A stretch of 64,000 nucleotides of DNA from Bin80 sp964291275 (lineage in GTDB: Bacteria > Bacteroidota > Rhodothermia > Rhodothermales > Bin80). The DNA lies in NCBI GenBank assembly GCA_964291275.2, contig OZ219800.1, forward strand, positions 744,001 through 808,000, in the 5' to 3' direction. Below are positions 1-9,121 of the stretch, piece by piece (position 1 is the stretch's first letter; every line of letters starts with the position of its first letter). Below the pieces are notes generated by a model that searched no databases, was not told where the DNA came from, and was given only the letters and a program-made list of their open reading frames with translations. The position numbers were made by a program, and so were the translations under genes.

Positions 1-1083
1 CCATCTCTGGGCGAGTTGTTGGCGGGATGCCGGATGTCGGCGATCCCCTACCGTGATTCGTTGAGCGTGTGGGGGCGGGGTGCGTTCCGGCATTTCAATG
101 GTCGGGATGTGGATGCGTTGACACTCGATGGGGAAGTCACGACGGGGATGTTGGGGTTGGACTATCGTTGGAAGCGGGTATTGGCGGGCGTGCTTTTTGC
201 GCACAGTCAGGGGGACGGTTCATTTGAGGTGATTGAGCAGTCGGGCGCGATCACAGCGGGGTTGACGGGCATCTATCCGTATGTATCGTATGCCCGTGCG
301 GGATGGGATGTATGGTTGAGTGCAGGCATGGGACGCGGGCAGGCGAAGGTACTGGAACTTGAAGGCGATCTGGTATCCCGGTTTGGTGCGATGGGGGTAC
401 AGGGGGCATTGGTGTCAAGCGGTGCGGTTGGGTTGAGCTACCATGGAGATATACTGGTAACGGATGCCGAGATCAAGGCGCATGGTGTGGAGGCGGAGGT
501 GTATCGTGTACGGGCCGGCGTGGAAGCAAATGCAAGGCTCGGCGATGGATTGCGTCCGTACGTAATGGCAAATGTGCGTCGCGATGGCGGGAGTGCGGAG
601 ACGGGGGTGGGCCTGGAGTTTGGCGGAGGGGTACGGGTTGTGTATCCGGCGTGGCGTTTGCGGGGGGAGGTGCACACCCAGGGACTGGTGATGCATACCG
701 CGGAGGCGTTCACCGAGTGGGGATTCTCGGGATCGCTGCAGGTGGGCATGGAATTGGAGGGGTTGATGGTGCGTGTGCGGCCATCGTGGGGACGGGGACA
801 CGGGATGCGACTGAATCGTCAGCAGACAATTTTGGATGCAGTGCCACTGGGAACTCACACGCATCGGACCGAGCTGGAACTGGGATACGGTATTCCGTGG
901 AGAAAGGGCTCGGCCCGGCCTGTCATGGGGGTGACCCAGTCACGGCAGGGTACGATATACCGGTTCGGTGGCGAACTCCGCCCATGGGAACAACTGACCT
1001 TCTCAGTCTATGGACTGGCACATGGCCACAAAAATGCAATGGATGACATCGGAGTGAATCTGAGAGGAATTCTTCAATATTAG
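1..1083 (+). CDS. Autotransporter-type outer-membrane beta-barrel protein, C-terminal part (5' end outside window)
   Basis: The frame is open from base 1 to the TAG at 1081-1083, so the gene starts upstream of the window and only about 360 C-terminal residues are seen. The sequence is an amphipathic beta-barrel: alternating hydrophobic and polar strands rich in Gly, Trp and Tyr. It begins with a block (SVWGRGAFRHFNG, then LDGEVTTGMLGLDYRW) typical of autotransporter C-terminal barrels attached to large cadherin- or Ig-like passengers. It ends in a short strand with a terminal aromatic (LRGILQY), as expected for a BAM-inserted barrel. The passenger is not visible. Just downstream lies an Ig-like secreted protein, so both may belong to one surface locus, although a strong hairpin separates them. 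Family assignment is by pattern recognition; partial status is directly visible. Confidence 0.75.
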   Translation, partial: PSLGELLAGCRMSAIPYRDSLSVWGRGAFRHFNGRDVDALTLDGEVTTGMLGLDYRWKRVLAGVLFAHSQGDGSFEVIEQSGAITAGLTGIYPYVSYARAGWDVWLSAGMGRGQAKVLELEGDLVSRFGAMGVQGALVSSGAVGLSYHGDILVTDAEIKAHGVEAEVYRVRAGVEANARLGDGLRPYVMANVRRDGGSAETGVGLEFGGGVRVVYPAWRLRGEVHTQGLVMHTAEAFTEWGFSGSLQVGMELEGLMVRVRPSWGRGHGMRLNRQQTILDAVPLGTHTHRTELELGYGIPWRKGSARPVMGVTQSRQGTIYRFGGELRPWEQLTFSVYGLAHGHKNAMDDIGVNLRGILQY

Positions 1084-1107
1084 CAGCCTATGTATAAAGT
1101 AGAGAGT

Positions 1108-1150
1108 CTAGGAATCCTAGGGTTCTACCACGAATATTGTGGATAGAACC
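1108..1150 (+). terminator. Tandem hairpins between the barrel gene and the Ig-like gene
   Basis: Two adjacent inverted repeats are visible. The first is CTAGGA-A-TCCTAG at 1108-1120. The second pairs 1121-1131 with 1139-1150 as 11 base pairs with one bulged A at 1143 and a 7-nt loop. A short T run (1156-1160) follows a few bases later. Position just after a stop codon suggests a terminator or mRNA-stabilising element, but the T tract is weak and separated from the stem. Confidence 0.45.
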
Positions 1151-1233
1151 AAATGGTTTTTGCATCCAGATGTGGTATCTTATTGGCGGGACTTGTAATT
1201 CATTATAGGTCCACGAAATTTGAGACCTTACCA

Positions 1234-4200
1234 ATGAAATATGTCTCATGCGTATTTGCAGGGATGGTGTTTGCAATGTCGGCATGGGGGCAATCTAGAT
1301 CGGAGGGATGTCCTTCAAGCCTGCAGGTGGTTGCGGGGATGTCCTCGCTGATTGACTGTGCTTTGCAGACGGAATTTCACACATATCAGTGGACAAGTAA
1401 GGATCCGTCTTGGCTGGCCTACTTGAGTGACGTAACCGCGGCGGCCCCCCATTTCCATGCGCCTGTGGAGGTTGAAATGCCTTACCACATAGTGTACAGT
1501 CGTCTGGTTTTTGATGACGAGGGAGCGGTTGTGGATCAGGGAGTGATTTCAATTTCTGTCCATCGGTCGGGGGAATCTGTGGTGTTGGAAGACGTGCAGC
1601 GTTCATGGTCAGGGAGTACAGCGTCTATGGATATCTCGTCTGATGGGATATCAGAGCCAGCGGAAAGTGAGGTGCTTTTTTTGCGCTGTGTGCCGCAAAT
1701 CACAGCTAATAGTGGGGAGATGGTAGAGATTCCATGTACCGGGCTTCATTCATCGGAGGGACTGCTGGAGTACCGGGTTGAGTTGGACTGGCCTCCGCAC
1801 AGTGAGACAAAATTTCTTGGCGTGGGGGCGTTCAACTATTCTGTTCGTGCCCCCGTGATTCATGAGACCGCATCCGTTCGTATGCTTGAGATCATTGCCC
1901 AGGTTCCGGGAGCGGAGCAGGAGGTCTCCGTGCCTGTGGAGGTTCATGTTGTTAATCGGGCACCGATGCTCACCTGCGAGGATCTCGTTATAGACGAGGC
2001 CATGGATGCGGAGATTCCATGTTCGGTCATGTCGGAACAGGCGGTCCGGGTTCAGCTCATCTCCCAGCCTGCTCTGATACAGCCGAGGATCTACGACCAC
2101 TGGCCAGGATTGGTGATTCCAGAGGTTGAGCGGGATACGTCTTTTGCGGTCACGGTTCGTGCGTTTGCGGAAAATCAGGTGGTGCAAAGGGTGTTTACGG
2201 TGATGGTTCGGAATACATCGGGATCTATGGATTTCGGGATTGAATGTGATCCGGTGCGGCGGGAAGTCTACGAGGGAGACACGGCCTTTGACATTGTGTG
2301 TGGCACGATTGACAGTCCCACGGATGAGTTAAGTTGGTCTTGGTCGGCTGAAGGAGACACTCCGCTTGAGCTATTAGAGCCGTACCTGATAGGTGATGAT
2401 CTTGGGACGGCCACGTTTCATGTGCCGAAGGATGTGACGCAGGACACTTTTTACGAGTATACAGTTACGGCAACCCATGATGATGCTGGAACATCCAATC
2501 GGGTGATTATCTCAATAACGGTTCTGGAGAAACCGGACATTGCTGTGGTTTGCGAGGATTCACGGGCTCGTACGGGAGATCCGCCACTTCGGCTTATGTG
2601 CACAGCCAGCAACTCCAAGGGGATCCCCTTGACCTACCAGTGGAATTGGATGCCAAGCGAACGGCTTTCGGATCCTGCTGTGGCAACGCCGTTGTTTGAG
2701 GTTCCGGCGGATCAGCAGGAATTGGTACAGGACTATGTGTATGAGGTCACGGCCTCGGCGGACTTTGCTGATCCGCCAGCCACACCGACTAGGGTGGTGG
2801 TGACGGTTCTCAAGAATCTGGGACCGCTGTCGGTGAACTGTAACAGTCCCATTGAGGTTTATGCGGGGTCACCGGAGGTGCCCCTAGACTGCTCAATACC
2901 CGCGCCCGTACCGCCGGATCTCGTTTGGACCTGGGAGTTGGCAAACGGTACGGAGGACCTGCTGGTCCAGAGCACTGGCGGAGCGCCGCCAGTATTTCAC
3001 ACGCCGTCCTTGGTGACCAGCACCACCACTTGGACCTATCTGCTTCAAGTGGATGCGCCGCCGCACTACGAAATTTCCGCGCCGCAGCAGGTTGAAATTA
3101 TCGTGTTTCCCCGTCCAGTGCTTTCCCTGGAGTGTCCACAGAGCGTGGAAGTCACTGTGGGACAATCCCCGCAACCGATTGCGTGTAGGGTGACCAATGA
3201 TCAGGATCTGGATCTGGCATACCGTTGGCGTTGGACTCCGCCGACGCGGCTCTCAGACGCTGCGGCAGCAAGCCCTTTGTTTGAGGTACCTCTCCGCCAG
3301 CGTGCGGTTTCGCTCACCTATCCGTATACGGTAACCGTCTGGGCTGATCTTGCAGATCCGGTGGAGGCATCCTTAGAGGTTACGGTACTGAACCCCGCTA
3401 CGTTGCCTTCAGAAGTAATGGAGGTTACGACATCCAGTCTGGACCTTGGCGTGGCAGGGCCGCAGGGGCAGGTAGTCTTGGATCCGGCGACAGAGCAGAT
3501 GTCCGGGCAGATCTACGAAGGAGCCCCAAATGCTGGGCGGATGATGCTTCGGGCACAGGACAGTGTGACGGTGTCCTTGGAACAGCTACGCTCCGTCGTA
3601 TTACACCACTCGGAGCAGGATCGGACGCTGACGCTGGTTCCCGAGTGGGCCTATTCCGAGTCCTGCGTCCAATTTCTGGCGAACACCCAGGCTAGTCAGA
3701 CCATACGGGTTCGTCTAGATCCCGGCGATTGCCATGTTATCCGTATCGGAGGGACCGCCTCCCTGGAAGGGGCCGCCCCAGGAACATATTCTGGGTATGC
3801 GGCCGTAGTCTTGACACTCAATGAGGTTGAGGAAATCTTCACGATCCCCGTCATGCTGACTGTTGGGGCCGCCCGGCAGGTGGTAGTGCTGGGCCCCTCC
3901 GGTGTCAGCTTCGAATCGGCTCAAGGCGCTACGTTATCCGGAGAGGAGCGGATTCAAATCTGGCCACAGGTCGCTGTGTTTGAATCTGGGCTCCGCCGTG
4001 TGACCTTTGAACTCCATAATCCATCCCTTTACCCGATGGAGGTGGAGGTTTCTACCACATTCGGGTACCGGGAGCATGGGGACAGCGGATCTATCCTGGT
4101 TGTTGATCCCGGCATGGGGCCGGACAACCTTGTAACGGCCTTGTCCGTGTATCCAGGAATCGTGGTACTATTGCCTGGCGAGACTAAACAGGTTCAGTCT

Positions 4201-4626
4201 GCGATCACCGGACCGATGGAGGAGCGGGGCTACGCCGGGATGTTCAATTTTACCGTGACGCCGCGCAGCTATATTGATCAGCTTCGCACGCCGGGCCCGG
4301 TGGGCCCGGCCCGGATCGTCTTTCAGATCCCGGCACTCTATATTCCAGACTCGGAACCCGCACTGCTTCGTGCGGATATGGAGTCGCAAACCGAGGAGGC
4401 CCTCATTGTTGTTTTTGAGACGGATACGGTCCCCTTTTACGGTCAGGTACTCGTCTTCGAAGACGGAGGCCGAGAGGTGGGACGCTCCGACCTTCTGGTC
4501 GTGACGCGCAGCCGAGTGCGTATTGCTCTGGAGGCCAGATCCCAAGGACCCTTTAGATTAAAATTCGAACCATACCCACCGAATCTTCGCCCCCCTGCCG
4601 ATGTGCACCTTTTCAACGACTTGTGA
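1234..4626 (+). CDS. Large secreted protein with Ig-like repeats, a DUF4402-like pilin module and a PapD-like module
   Basis: I start the gene at ATG 1234 because it opens a clean signal peptide (MKYVSCVFAGMVFAMSAWGQ); an in-frame ATG at 1153 lacks one. The mature protein has about five tandem Ig/PKD-like repeats (roughly residues 25-720). Each carries paired cysteines and a phrase like LSWSWSAEG or TYQWNWMP. Residues about 728-880 resemble DUF4402, a domain of fimbria-associated proteins: SSLDLG, VVLDP, then IGGTASL and GTYSGYAAVVL. Residues about 890-1040 resemble a periplasmic pilus chaperone (VTFELHNPS, then VVLLPGETKQV and IVFQIPALYIP), followed by a smaller beta domain. The next gene starts just downstream. 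Signal peptide and repeats are evident; the DUF4402 and PapD-like assignments are pattern-based and need a profile search. A role as adhesin, pilin or self-chaperoned surface fibre is inference. Confidence 0.7.
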   Translation: MKYVSCVFAGMVFAMSAWGQSRSEGCPSSLQVVAGMSSLIDCALQTEFHTYQWTSKDPSWLAYLSDVTAAAPHFHAPVEVEMPYHIVYSRLVFDDEGAVVDQGVISISVHRSGESVVLEDVQRSWSGSTASMDISSDGISEPAESEVLFLRCVPQITANSGEMVEIPCTGLHSSEGLLEYRVELDWPPHSETKFLGVGAFNYSVRAPVIHETASVRMLEIIAQVPGAEQEVSVPVEVHVVNRAPMLTCEDLVIDEAMDAEIPCSVMSEQAVRVQLISQPALIQPRIYDHWPGLVIPEVERDTSFAVTVRAFAENQVVQRVFTVMVRNTSGSMDFGIECDPVRREVYEGDTAFDIVCGTIDSPTDELSWSWSAEGDTPLELLEPYLIGDDLGTATFHVPKDVTQDTFYEYTVTATHDDAGTSNRVIISITVLEKPDIAVVCEDSRARTGDPPLRLMCTASNSKGIPLTYQWNWMPSERLSDPAVATPLFEVPADQQELVQDYVYEVTASADFADPPATPTRVVVTVLKNLGPLSVNCNSPIEVYAGSPEVPLDCSIPAPVPPDLVWTWELANGTEDLLVQSTGGAPPVFHTPSLVTSTTTWTYLLQVDAPPHYEISAPQQVEIIVFPRPVLSLECPQSVEVTVGQSPQPIACRVTNDQDLDLAYRWRWTPPTRLSDAAAASPLFEVPLRQRAVSLTYPYTVTVWADLADPVEASLEVTVLNPATLPSEVMEVTTSSLDLGVAGPQGQVVLDPATEQMSGQIYEGAPNAGRMMLRAQDSVTVSLEQLRSVVLHHSEQDRTLTLVPEWAYSESCVQFLANTQASQTIRVRLDPGDCHVIRIGGTASLEGAAPGTYSGYAAVVLTLNEVEEIFTIPVMLTVGAARQVVVLGPSGVSFESAQGATLSGEERIQIWPQVAVFESGLRRVTFELHNPSLYPMEVEVSTTFGYREHGDSGSILVVDPGMGPDNLVTALSVYPGIVVLLPGETKQVQSAITGPMEERGYAGMFNFTVTPRSYIDQLRTPGPVGPARIVFQIPALYIPDSEPALLRADMESQTEEALIVVFETDTVPFYGQVLVFEDGGREVGRSDLLVVTRSRVRIALEARSQGPFRLKFEPYPPNLRPPADVHLFNDL

Positions 4627-4717
4627 GTTCGTGCAACCTGACATGATTACTGGTCACCGGTTTATGCAAGCGTTCCATTTGCTTCTCCACCGATGTATCG
4701 TGGAGATTAAGAGGGCG

Positions 4718-5425
4718 ATGCCCATTGCAATATTGCCGTATCTGTTTTGGGGCTCCATCGGTCTTGTGGGCATGGTCGGTCCGGTGCTCGGACAGACCGC
4801 AGAGGTGACCCAGCGGGTGATACCCGCTGCCGAAATGAGCAACTTGACGTTTCTTCGCACATTCCTTGAGGAGCAGTTCATTTTTCCCGAGGATACCGCG
4901 TACACGCATGCGTTATTCTTTGATCTCACGCGGGACGGATTTGGATCGAATGATATTCTGGTTCTCTACCCGGCAGAAGAGCAGTTTCTACTCGGCACCT
5001 ACTTGCCGGAGCAGATGGCGGCAGTCCTAAGTACACAGGGTTTGTCCACAGATTATGTTCTGGTGACCTCGCGAGAACGTATTGGCATGGTTGCGGAGGA
5101 GGCCAAACAGGAAATAAATCCCAAAAAAGCGCTTGCAGGTTCGTTCTTGGGATCTGCGCTGAACTATTATCCAAGCGGAGATTTTGAGGGCTATATCTCC
5201 CTGCAGGGCGACGATGTACGGGCCAGCTTCTGGGGCTATACCGAAGACTTGTGGCAGTATGCTGCTCCAGTGGCAAACCAGTGTGTGCAGCCCGGTACTG
5301 AGCCTATGATCCTGATGGCTCACAAACAACCAGAGATTCGTGCCTTTCTGGATGTAGATGGTTGTGTAGTGGTTGAATCCAGTACCACTGCGGCACAAGT
5401 AACTTCACGTGAATGTAAAAAGTAG
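4718..5425 (+). CDS. Exported protein of unknown function in the Ton/usher-like locus
   Basis: I do not recognise the family. ATG 4718 is chosen because it begins a signal peptide ending near GPVLGQTA, giving about 235 residues. In-frame ATGs at 4643 and 4664 would add a hydrophobic but less typical leader. The mature part is soluble and acidic, with a predicted alpha/beta pattern (LTFLRTFLEEQF, NDILVLYP, LSTDYVLVTSRERIG) and three cysteines near the C-terminus (QCV, DGCVV, RECKK) that could form a disulfide or anchor. It lies 91 bp after the Ig-like gene and 2 bp before exbD, so it is probably co-transcribed. A periplasmic partner of the adjacent ExbD/TonB-like proteins is a reasonable inference, nothing more. 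Confidence 0.7.
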   Translation: MPIAILPYLFWGSIGLVGMVGPVLGQTAEVTQRVIPAAEMSNLTFLRTFLEEQFIFPEDTAYTHALFFDLTRDGFGSNDILVLYPAEEQFLLGTYLPEQMAAVLSTQGLSTDYVLVTSRERIGMVAEEAKQEINPKKALAGSFLGSALNYYPSGDFEGYISLQGDDVRASFWGYTEDLWQYAAPVANQCVQPGTEPMILMAHKQPEIRAFLDVDGCVVVESSTTAAQVTSRECKK

Positions 5426-5427
5426 TC

Positions 5428-5805
5428 ATGCAAGGAGATCGGTCGGATTTGATGGTGTTTATCGACCTTGGGTTTGTGCTTCTGGTCGGTTTTTTGATTT
5501 TGACGGAGACCACGCCCCGAATTAATGTAGCTCTGCCTGGAGAAGTCGAGGAGGTATCCACCCCAGAGCAAGAATCGGATGTGCTCAATCTGCGCTTTAG
5601 CGGTACATCACGGTTTCTCGTAGATGACGGACAGGAGATTCTCTGCAACTCGGAGGGCCTTCAAGACCTAGTCTTATGTATGGAGCAACAGTCGCGTACA
5701 GCAATCTTTGTGCTGATTCCTGAAGGGACTGCTCCTGTGCAGCACTTGGTTTCTCTTCTAGACTTGTGCCGGAAATACGACAGAACCTGTACCGTTCCGA
5801 ACTGA
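5428..5805 (+). CDS. ExbD/TolR-like proton-channel subunit (first copy)
   Basis: A 125-residue inner-membrane protein with the ExbD layout: a short cytoplasmic N-terminus, one transmembrane helix at about residues 10-28 and a periplasmic domain. The helix begins FIDLGFVLLVGFLIL and keeps the conserved Asp (residue 13) that carries protons in ExbD, TolR and MotB. Two cysteines in the periplasmic part (ILCNSEGL, LVLCMEQ) could form a disulfide. The domain is otherwise typical, with a predicted strand-helix-strand ending TCTVPN. It starts 2 bp after the preceding stop. With an ExbB-like protein further down the same strand and a second ExbD at 7214, it belongs to a Ton/Tol/Mot-type energy-transducing complex. 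Confidence 0.82.
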   Translation: MQGDRSDLMVFIDLGFVLLVGFLILTETTPRINVALPGEVEEVSTPEQESDVLNLRFSGTSRFLVDDGQEILCNSEGLQDLVLCMEQQSRTAIFVLIPEGTAPVQHLVSLLDLCRKYDRTCTVPN

Positions 5806-6171
5806 TTATGCCGAACATGTTGGGTCCTTTCTTGAATGTTAAGCATCGAATTCAGGATCATAGTCATGATTAATGTTGTTTGCCACATCCACACTATGGA
5901 AGTACGATCCAGTACCTCTGTCGTCTTTTTACATTGCGTCTTTGCGGGAGTAACACAAGCCGATCTATAAGACCTGTGTCTATGTGGTTTACCGGGATGG
6001 TACTGCGGCAAAATTTGTCCGGGCGGGAGTCGTCCTCAAACGATGGTGTTAAGTACGTTGGGGATGACTTCTGGACGGCAGGATTCCGTAAAAAATGTTG
6101 CTTTCCAAAAGGCCATTTATCTTACCTTACTGCTGTTTTCCGAATTCCTTAACAATACGATTTTTCCCCAA
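5806..6171 (+). other. Gap of about 365 bp without a convincing gene
   Basis: Short open frames occur but none has recognisable composition or a homologue I can name. The frame of the next gene is open upstream to an ATG at 6043, so an N-terminal extension of the TonB-like protein is possible, though ATG 6172 gives the more typical short cytoplasmic tail before the transmembrane helix. This is the only sizeable gap inside the putative operon and may hold an internal promoter. Confidence 0.4.
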
Positions 6172-7221
6172 ATGGAGCGGCCCTCTTTTTTTGAGGATTT
6201 TTCTCAATCCGATCGCAGTCTGACTGTGAGTTTGTTTACGGCGGTGATCGTCTGTATTGCTGTGGTGATCCATATTGTTCCCATGCCCACGCGCGCGGGT
6301 GTGGATCGGTCCCTTGAGAGTTTCGTTTTGGAATCCATGGCGATTGCGATGAATACTCCAGAGGAGATTGAACTGGAGGAGGTGACCGAAGATGTTGTTT
6401 TGGAGGAGGAGCCGGAGGTGACACTGGAGGATTTTGATGAATTGCTGTCTTCCTTTATGGATCTGTCTCTGTCTGATGTTCCTTCGTTAAATGAAGAGGG
6501 GCTGGAAACAAAGACTTCCCAATCGCTCCTCCAGACAGAACCGGAGCTGGATTTCGGGACCGAAGATGCCTTGGGGGGACTCGGGACGGGTCGTACAGAC
6601 CGGAACCCAGACCTGTTTCCGCAAGTCGAACGGAGCCCTGGGACGCTGTTGCGACCGAACATTGTATCGGGACTTTCAAGTTCCCCGGACATCCAGCTCA
6701 CAGATGGCACCGGGGATGTGTCTGAGGGCGAACTCACGCTTCGGGAAGAGGATTCGGCCCGTCTTGGAACTCTTGAATCGGTGTACGAAGGCTTGGACCG
6801 GAGCACACTGACCCCCGACGAGGTCGCCCGTGAGGATGCTGTGGTGCTGTGGATGAAGGCCTCCCAAGGCATGTCGCTGGACCCCGCCATCCGGGCCTTG
6901 TTTAGATCAGCGGCCGCGGACTTGGTGTTCAAGGGCCCGGTCCTGTTGGACGGCCAGAACTGGACCTTGCAACTAGCCTATGCCCCCTCCAGCCGAACAC
7001 TAAAGATCGCCTTGATCCAGGGCAGCATACTGTTTTACTTTATTGATCCGGGATTGCAAAACAGAGCCAATTACCACGAAAAGGGGCGTGTTGAGTTTGA
7101 TGAAGACTCCCGGGTGGTATCCTTGGAATTGGAGGAGACATCTGTGCAAAGCCCGGACGCAATCCGTGTGTTCAACCTGTTTTTGTCATGGTGGTCCAAC
7201 GAGTCCCAGTCTAATGGATGA
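6172..7221 (+). CDS. TonB/TolA-like single-pass trans-envelope protein with acidic linker
   Basis: The product (about 349 residues from ATG 6172) has the topology of TonB or TolA: a short N-terminal tail, one hydrophobic helix (SLFTAVIVCIAVVIHIV, about residues 19-36), then a long periplasmic stretch. The linker is strongly acidic (EEIELEEVTEDVVLEEEPEV), not the usual Pro/Lys-rich TonB spacer. It leads into a low-complexity Ser/Asp/Gly region. The C-terminal 130 residues form a compact alpha/beta domain ending in LFLSWWSN that I cannot match to the canonical TonB C-terminal domain. It is flanked by two exbD genes; the second overlaps its 3' end by 8 bp. Role as the force-transmitting rod is inferred from topology and neighbours. 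An in-frame start at 6043 cannot be excluded. Confidence 0.65.
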   Translation: MERPSFFEDFSQSDRSLTVSLFTAVIVCIAVVIHIVPMPTRAGVDRSLESFVLESMAIAMNTPEEIELEEVTEDVVLEEEPEVTLEDFDELLSSFMDLSLSDVPSLNEEGLETKTSQSLLQTEPELDFGTEDALGGLGTGRTDRNPDLFPQVERSPGTLLRPNIVSGLSSSPDIQLTDGTGDVSEGELTLREEDSARLGTLESVYEGLDRSTLTPDEVAREDAVVLWMKASQGMSLDPAIRALFRSAAADLVFKGPVLLDGQNWTLQLAYAPSSRTLKIALIQGSILFYFIDPGLQNRANYHEKGRVEFDEDSRVVSLELEETSVQSPDAIRVFNLFLSWWSNESQSNG

Positions 7222-7579
7222 ATCTTTTGTTGACATTGTGCTGATTATTCTGGCTGCGCTGGTGGCGGTGGCCGTGATGCCGGAATTCAGTGTAGAGTTA
7301 CCCGTAAGCACGGAGGTTCAGGAAGGTGCCACCGTGCTTACACCTTTGCAGATTTCCATGATGAACACCGGAAATTTGACGTATCTGAATTCCCTTAATG
7401 AAGAGGAGTCCCTTCCGTATGCGCGGTTGTACGATCTAGTTGTGGGGACACCGTCCACACGAATCGTCGAAATCCATGCCGATGAAGCGGCACCGGCCAT
7501 ATACCTGTTGGAGGTGAATCGGGTTATTCAGAGGGCCGGCAGGAACGCAGTCTTTTTGATTCAGGCAGAAAATGATTAA
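7214..7579 (+). CDS. ExbD/TolR-like proton-channel subunit (second copy)
   Basis: About 121 residues from ATG 7214, overlapping the previous stop. It begins with a helix (ESFVDIVLIILAALVAVAVM) whose Asp7 sits where ExbD/TolR carry their proton-binding Asp. A periplasmic domain follows with the ExbD-like strand-helix pattern (RIVEIHADEAAPAIYLLEV, then a helix and a final strand NAVFLIQ). It shares only the general fold with the ExbD at 5428, so the two are diverged paralogues rather than a recent duplication. It overlaps the following lipoprotein gene by 8 bp, showing translational coupling. Known Ton and Tol complexes pair ExbB pentamers with ExbD dimers; two different ExbD-like subunits could form a heterodimer here (inference). 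Confidence 0.75.
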   Translation: MDESFVDIVLIILAALVAVAVMPEFSVELPVSTEVQEGATVLTPLQISMMNTGNLTYLNSLNEEESLPYARLYDLVVGTPSTRIVEIHADEAAPAIYLLEVNRVIQRAGRNAVFLIQAEND

Positions 7580-9116
7580 ATATATCAGGGCATTACCGTT
7601 GCTGGCCGCAATAGTCTGGTTTGGATGTGCGCAGGTTGCACCTATTGTAGAGGAACCTATTCCAGCTCCCGAACCCGTGTCCACGTTTGTTACGGGCCCA
7701 TTGCCGGGCGTGGATTCACTTGTGATTCGCGATGTGGTGAACACGTTTGACAGCACCTTTGTGGAGGCTACTTCGGAGGTACAGGCGCAGGCGTGGTTTC
7801 TGGAAGGGCAGCAACTGGTGATGCATGCAGAGAGTGTTTTGACGGCTGTCACGGGTCCCTCGGTGCTTAGTGATACCAGTGCGAACAGTGAATTGGATGC
7901 AGACGCCTTTGCGGAGGCCGTGCAGCTTGCCCGCGAAGCGGTAACCGATGCCGCCCGAGCTCAGGCCGCCCAGGACAGCACACTGGCACAATCGTTACTG
8001 GAGACGGCTCAGACACGGCTGGAAGACGCCGTGGCGCTCAATCCGCGACACGAGGAATCCCGCTACCAACTGGCTCAGGTGTATGCTATTCGGGCCAACT
8101 ACTTCCGGGAGCAGTCTGCTTGGGAAGAGACCCTTAGACTCCTTCGGGGGCTTGCCGCCCTGCGTGCGAATGAACACGGACTCTGGGCCGAGATAGCCAT
8201 TGCACTGGGCCATCTTGGTCGCTCCTCCGAAGCCGCCATCCTGTGGCTCCGGGCCACAGAAACCATCTTGGAAAATACGCGACTGGCCTTTGAAGAGGTC
8301 CCGCTTGACAGCGTACAGATGTTTAACTACAGTGTGCGTGCCTATCGGGAATTTGTCCATAGCAGAAACGGCCACGGAGTGCACCGCGCCCTGCTTCAGG
8401 CCTACACCTATGCCACCTCTCCTGATGCTGCCAATTTTGCAGAGCAGGAACTGGTCTGGGCCCAGTGGGATCACATGAATCTGGATCATCGACTCGTCTT
8501 TGACAGTCTGCAGCAGGCCGCCCCCGAGACACCCTTGCAGGTACTAACCGAATTGGAAACACTCATTCCGGCACTGACGCGCTCAGCCGCACGCTCCGAA
8601 GCCAGATATACGTACGCCATCCTCTCGTACGACAACGGGTTTGAGGACCGTGCCCTGGAGACTTTGCAGGCACTCTGGCAGAGCGTATTAATGGATTCAA
8701 CCCGTGCTCGCATATCCGCTGCGGGTGATCGCTTGGTTCAGAGCCCCGTGCCGTATCCGACGTTCGCCGAGGAGCTGCGCCAGGCCTATGCCGCGCTCCT
8801 GTTTGATCGTGCCCGGACTCACCGCCAGAACGGATCATCCGGATTGGCCTTCACCTATCTCATGCAGGTTACAGACCTCGAAAGCACCTACACGGGAAAA
8901 GCCTACATTGAAGCTTTAAGACTGGCCCGCTACAATCCGCAACAGGCCCTGAAGCTTGAGCCGAGAATGGAAGCGGTGTTCGACGAACTTGACCAAGAGG
9001 ATCAGTTGGCCTACCTGAGAGAGATGGGCGGGCTCTATCGCAGAATTGGAGAGCTCGACAAGACCCAAGCCCTCCTTGAACGTTTTAGAGCTATTCGCAG
9101 CCAGGTTTCCAACTGA
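7572..9116 (+). CDS. TPR-type outer-membrane lipoprotein
   Basis: A 514-residue protein with an N-terminal lipoprotein-like signal (LLAAIVWFGC), so Cys19 is probably lipidated. A Pro/Glu-rich linker follows, then an all-helical region full of A/L/R/E-rich helix pairs of TPR type. Examples are the stretches around NPRHEESRYQLAQVYAIRA, LRANEHGLWAEIAIALGHLG and ALETLQALWQSVL. Such lipoproteins often act as periplasmic scaffolds for outer-membrane assembly or secretion machines. It starts inside the 3' end of exbD2 and ends 5 bp before the usher-like gene, so it is firmly in the same unit. A scaffold or pilotin-like role for the usher-like protein is inference; TPR content should be confirmed by a repeat-profile search. 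Confidence 0.7.
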   Translation: MIKYIRALPLLAAIVWFGCAQVAPIVEEPIPAPEPVSTFVTGPLPGVDSLVIRDVVNTFDSTFVEATSEVQAQAWFLEGQQLVMHAESVLTAVTGPSVLSDTSANSELDADAFAEAVQLAREAVTDAARAQAAQDSTLAQSLLETAQTRLEDAVALNPRHEESRYQLAQVYAIRANYFREQSAWEETLRLLRGLAALRANEHGLWAEIAIALGHLGRSSEAAILWLRATETILENTRLAFEEVPLDSVQMFNYSVRAYREFVHSRNGHGVHRALLQAYTYATSPDAANFAEQELVWAQWDHMNLDHRLVFDSLQQAAPETPLQVLTELETLIPALTRSAARSEARYTYAILSYDNGFEDRALETLQALWQSVLMDSTRARISAAGDRLVQSPVPYPTFAEELRQAYAALLFDRARTHRQNGSSGLAFTYLMQVTDLESTYTGKAYIEALRLARYNPQQALKLEPRMEAVFDELDQEDQLAYLREMGGLYRRIGELDKTQALLERFRAIRSQVSN

Positions 9117-9121
9117 TCCAG

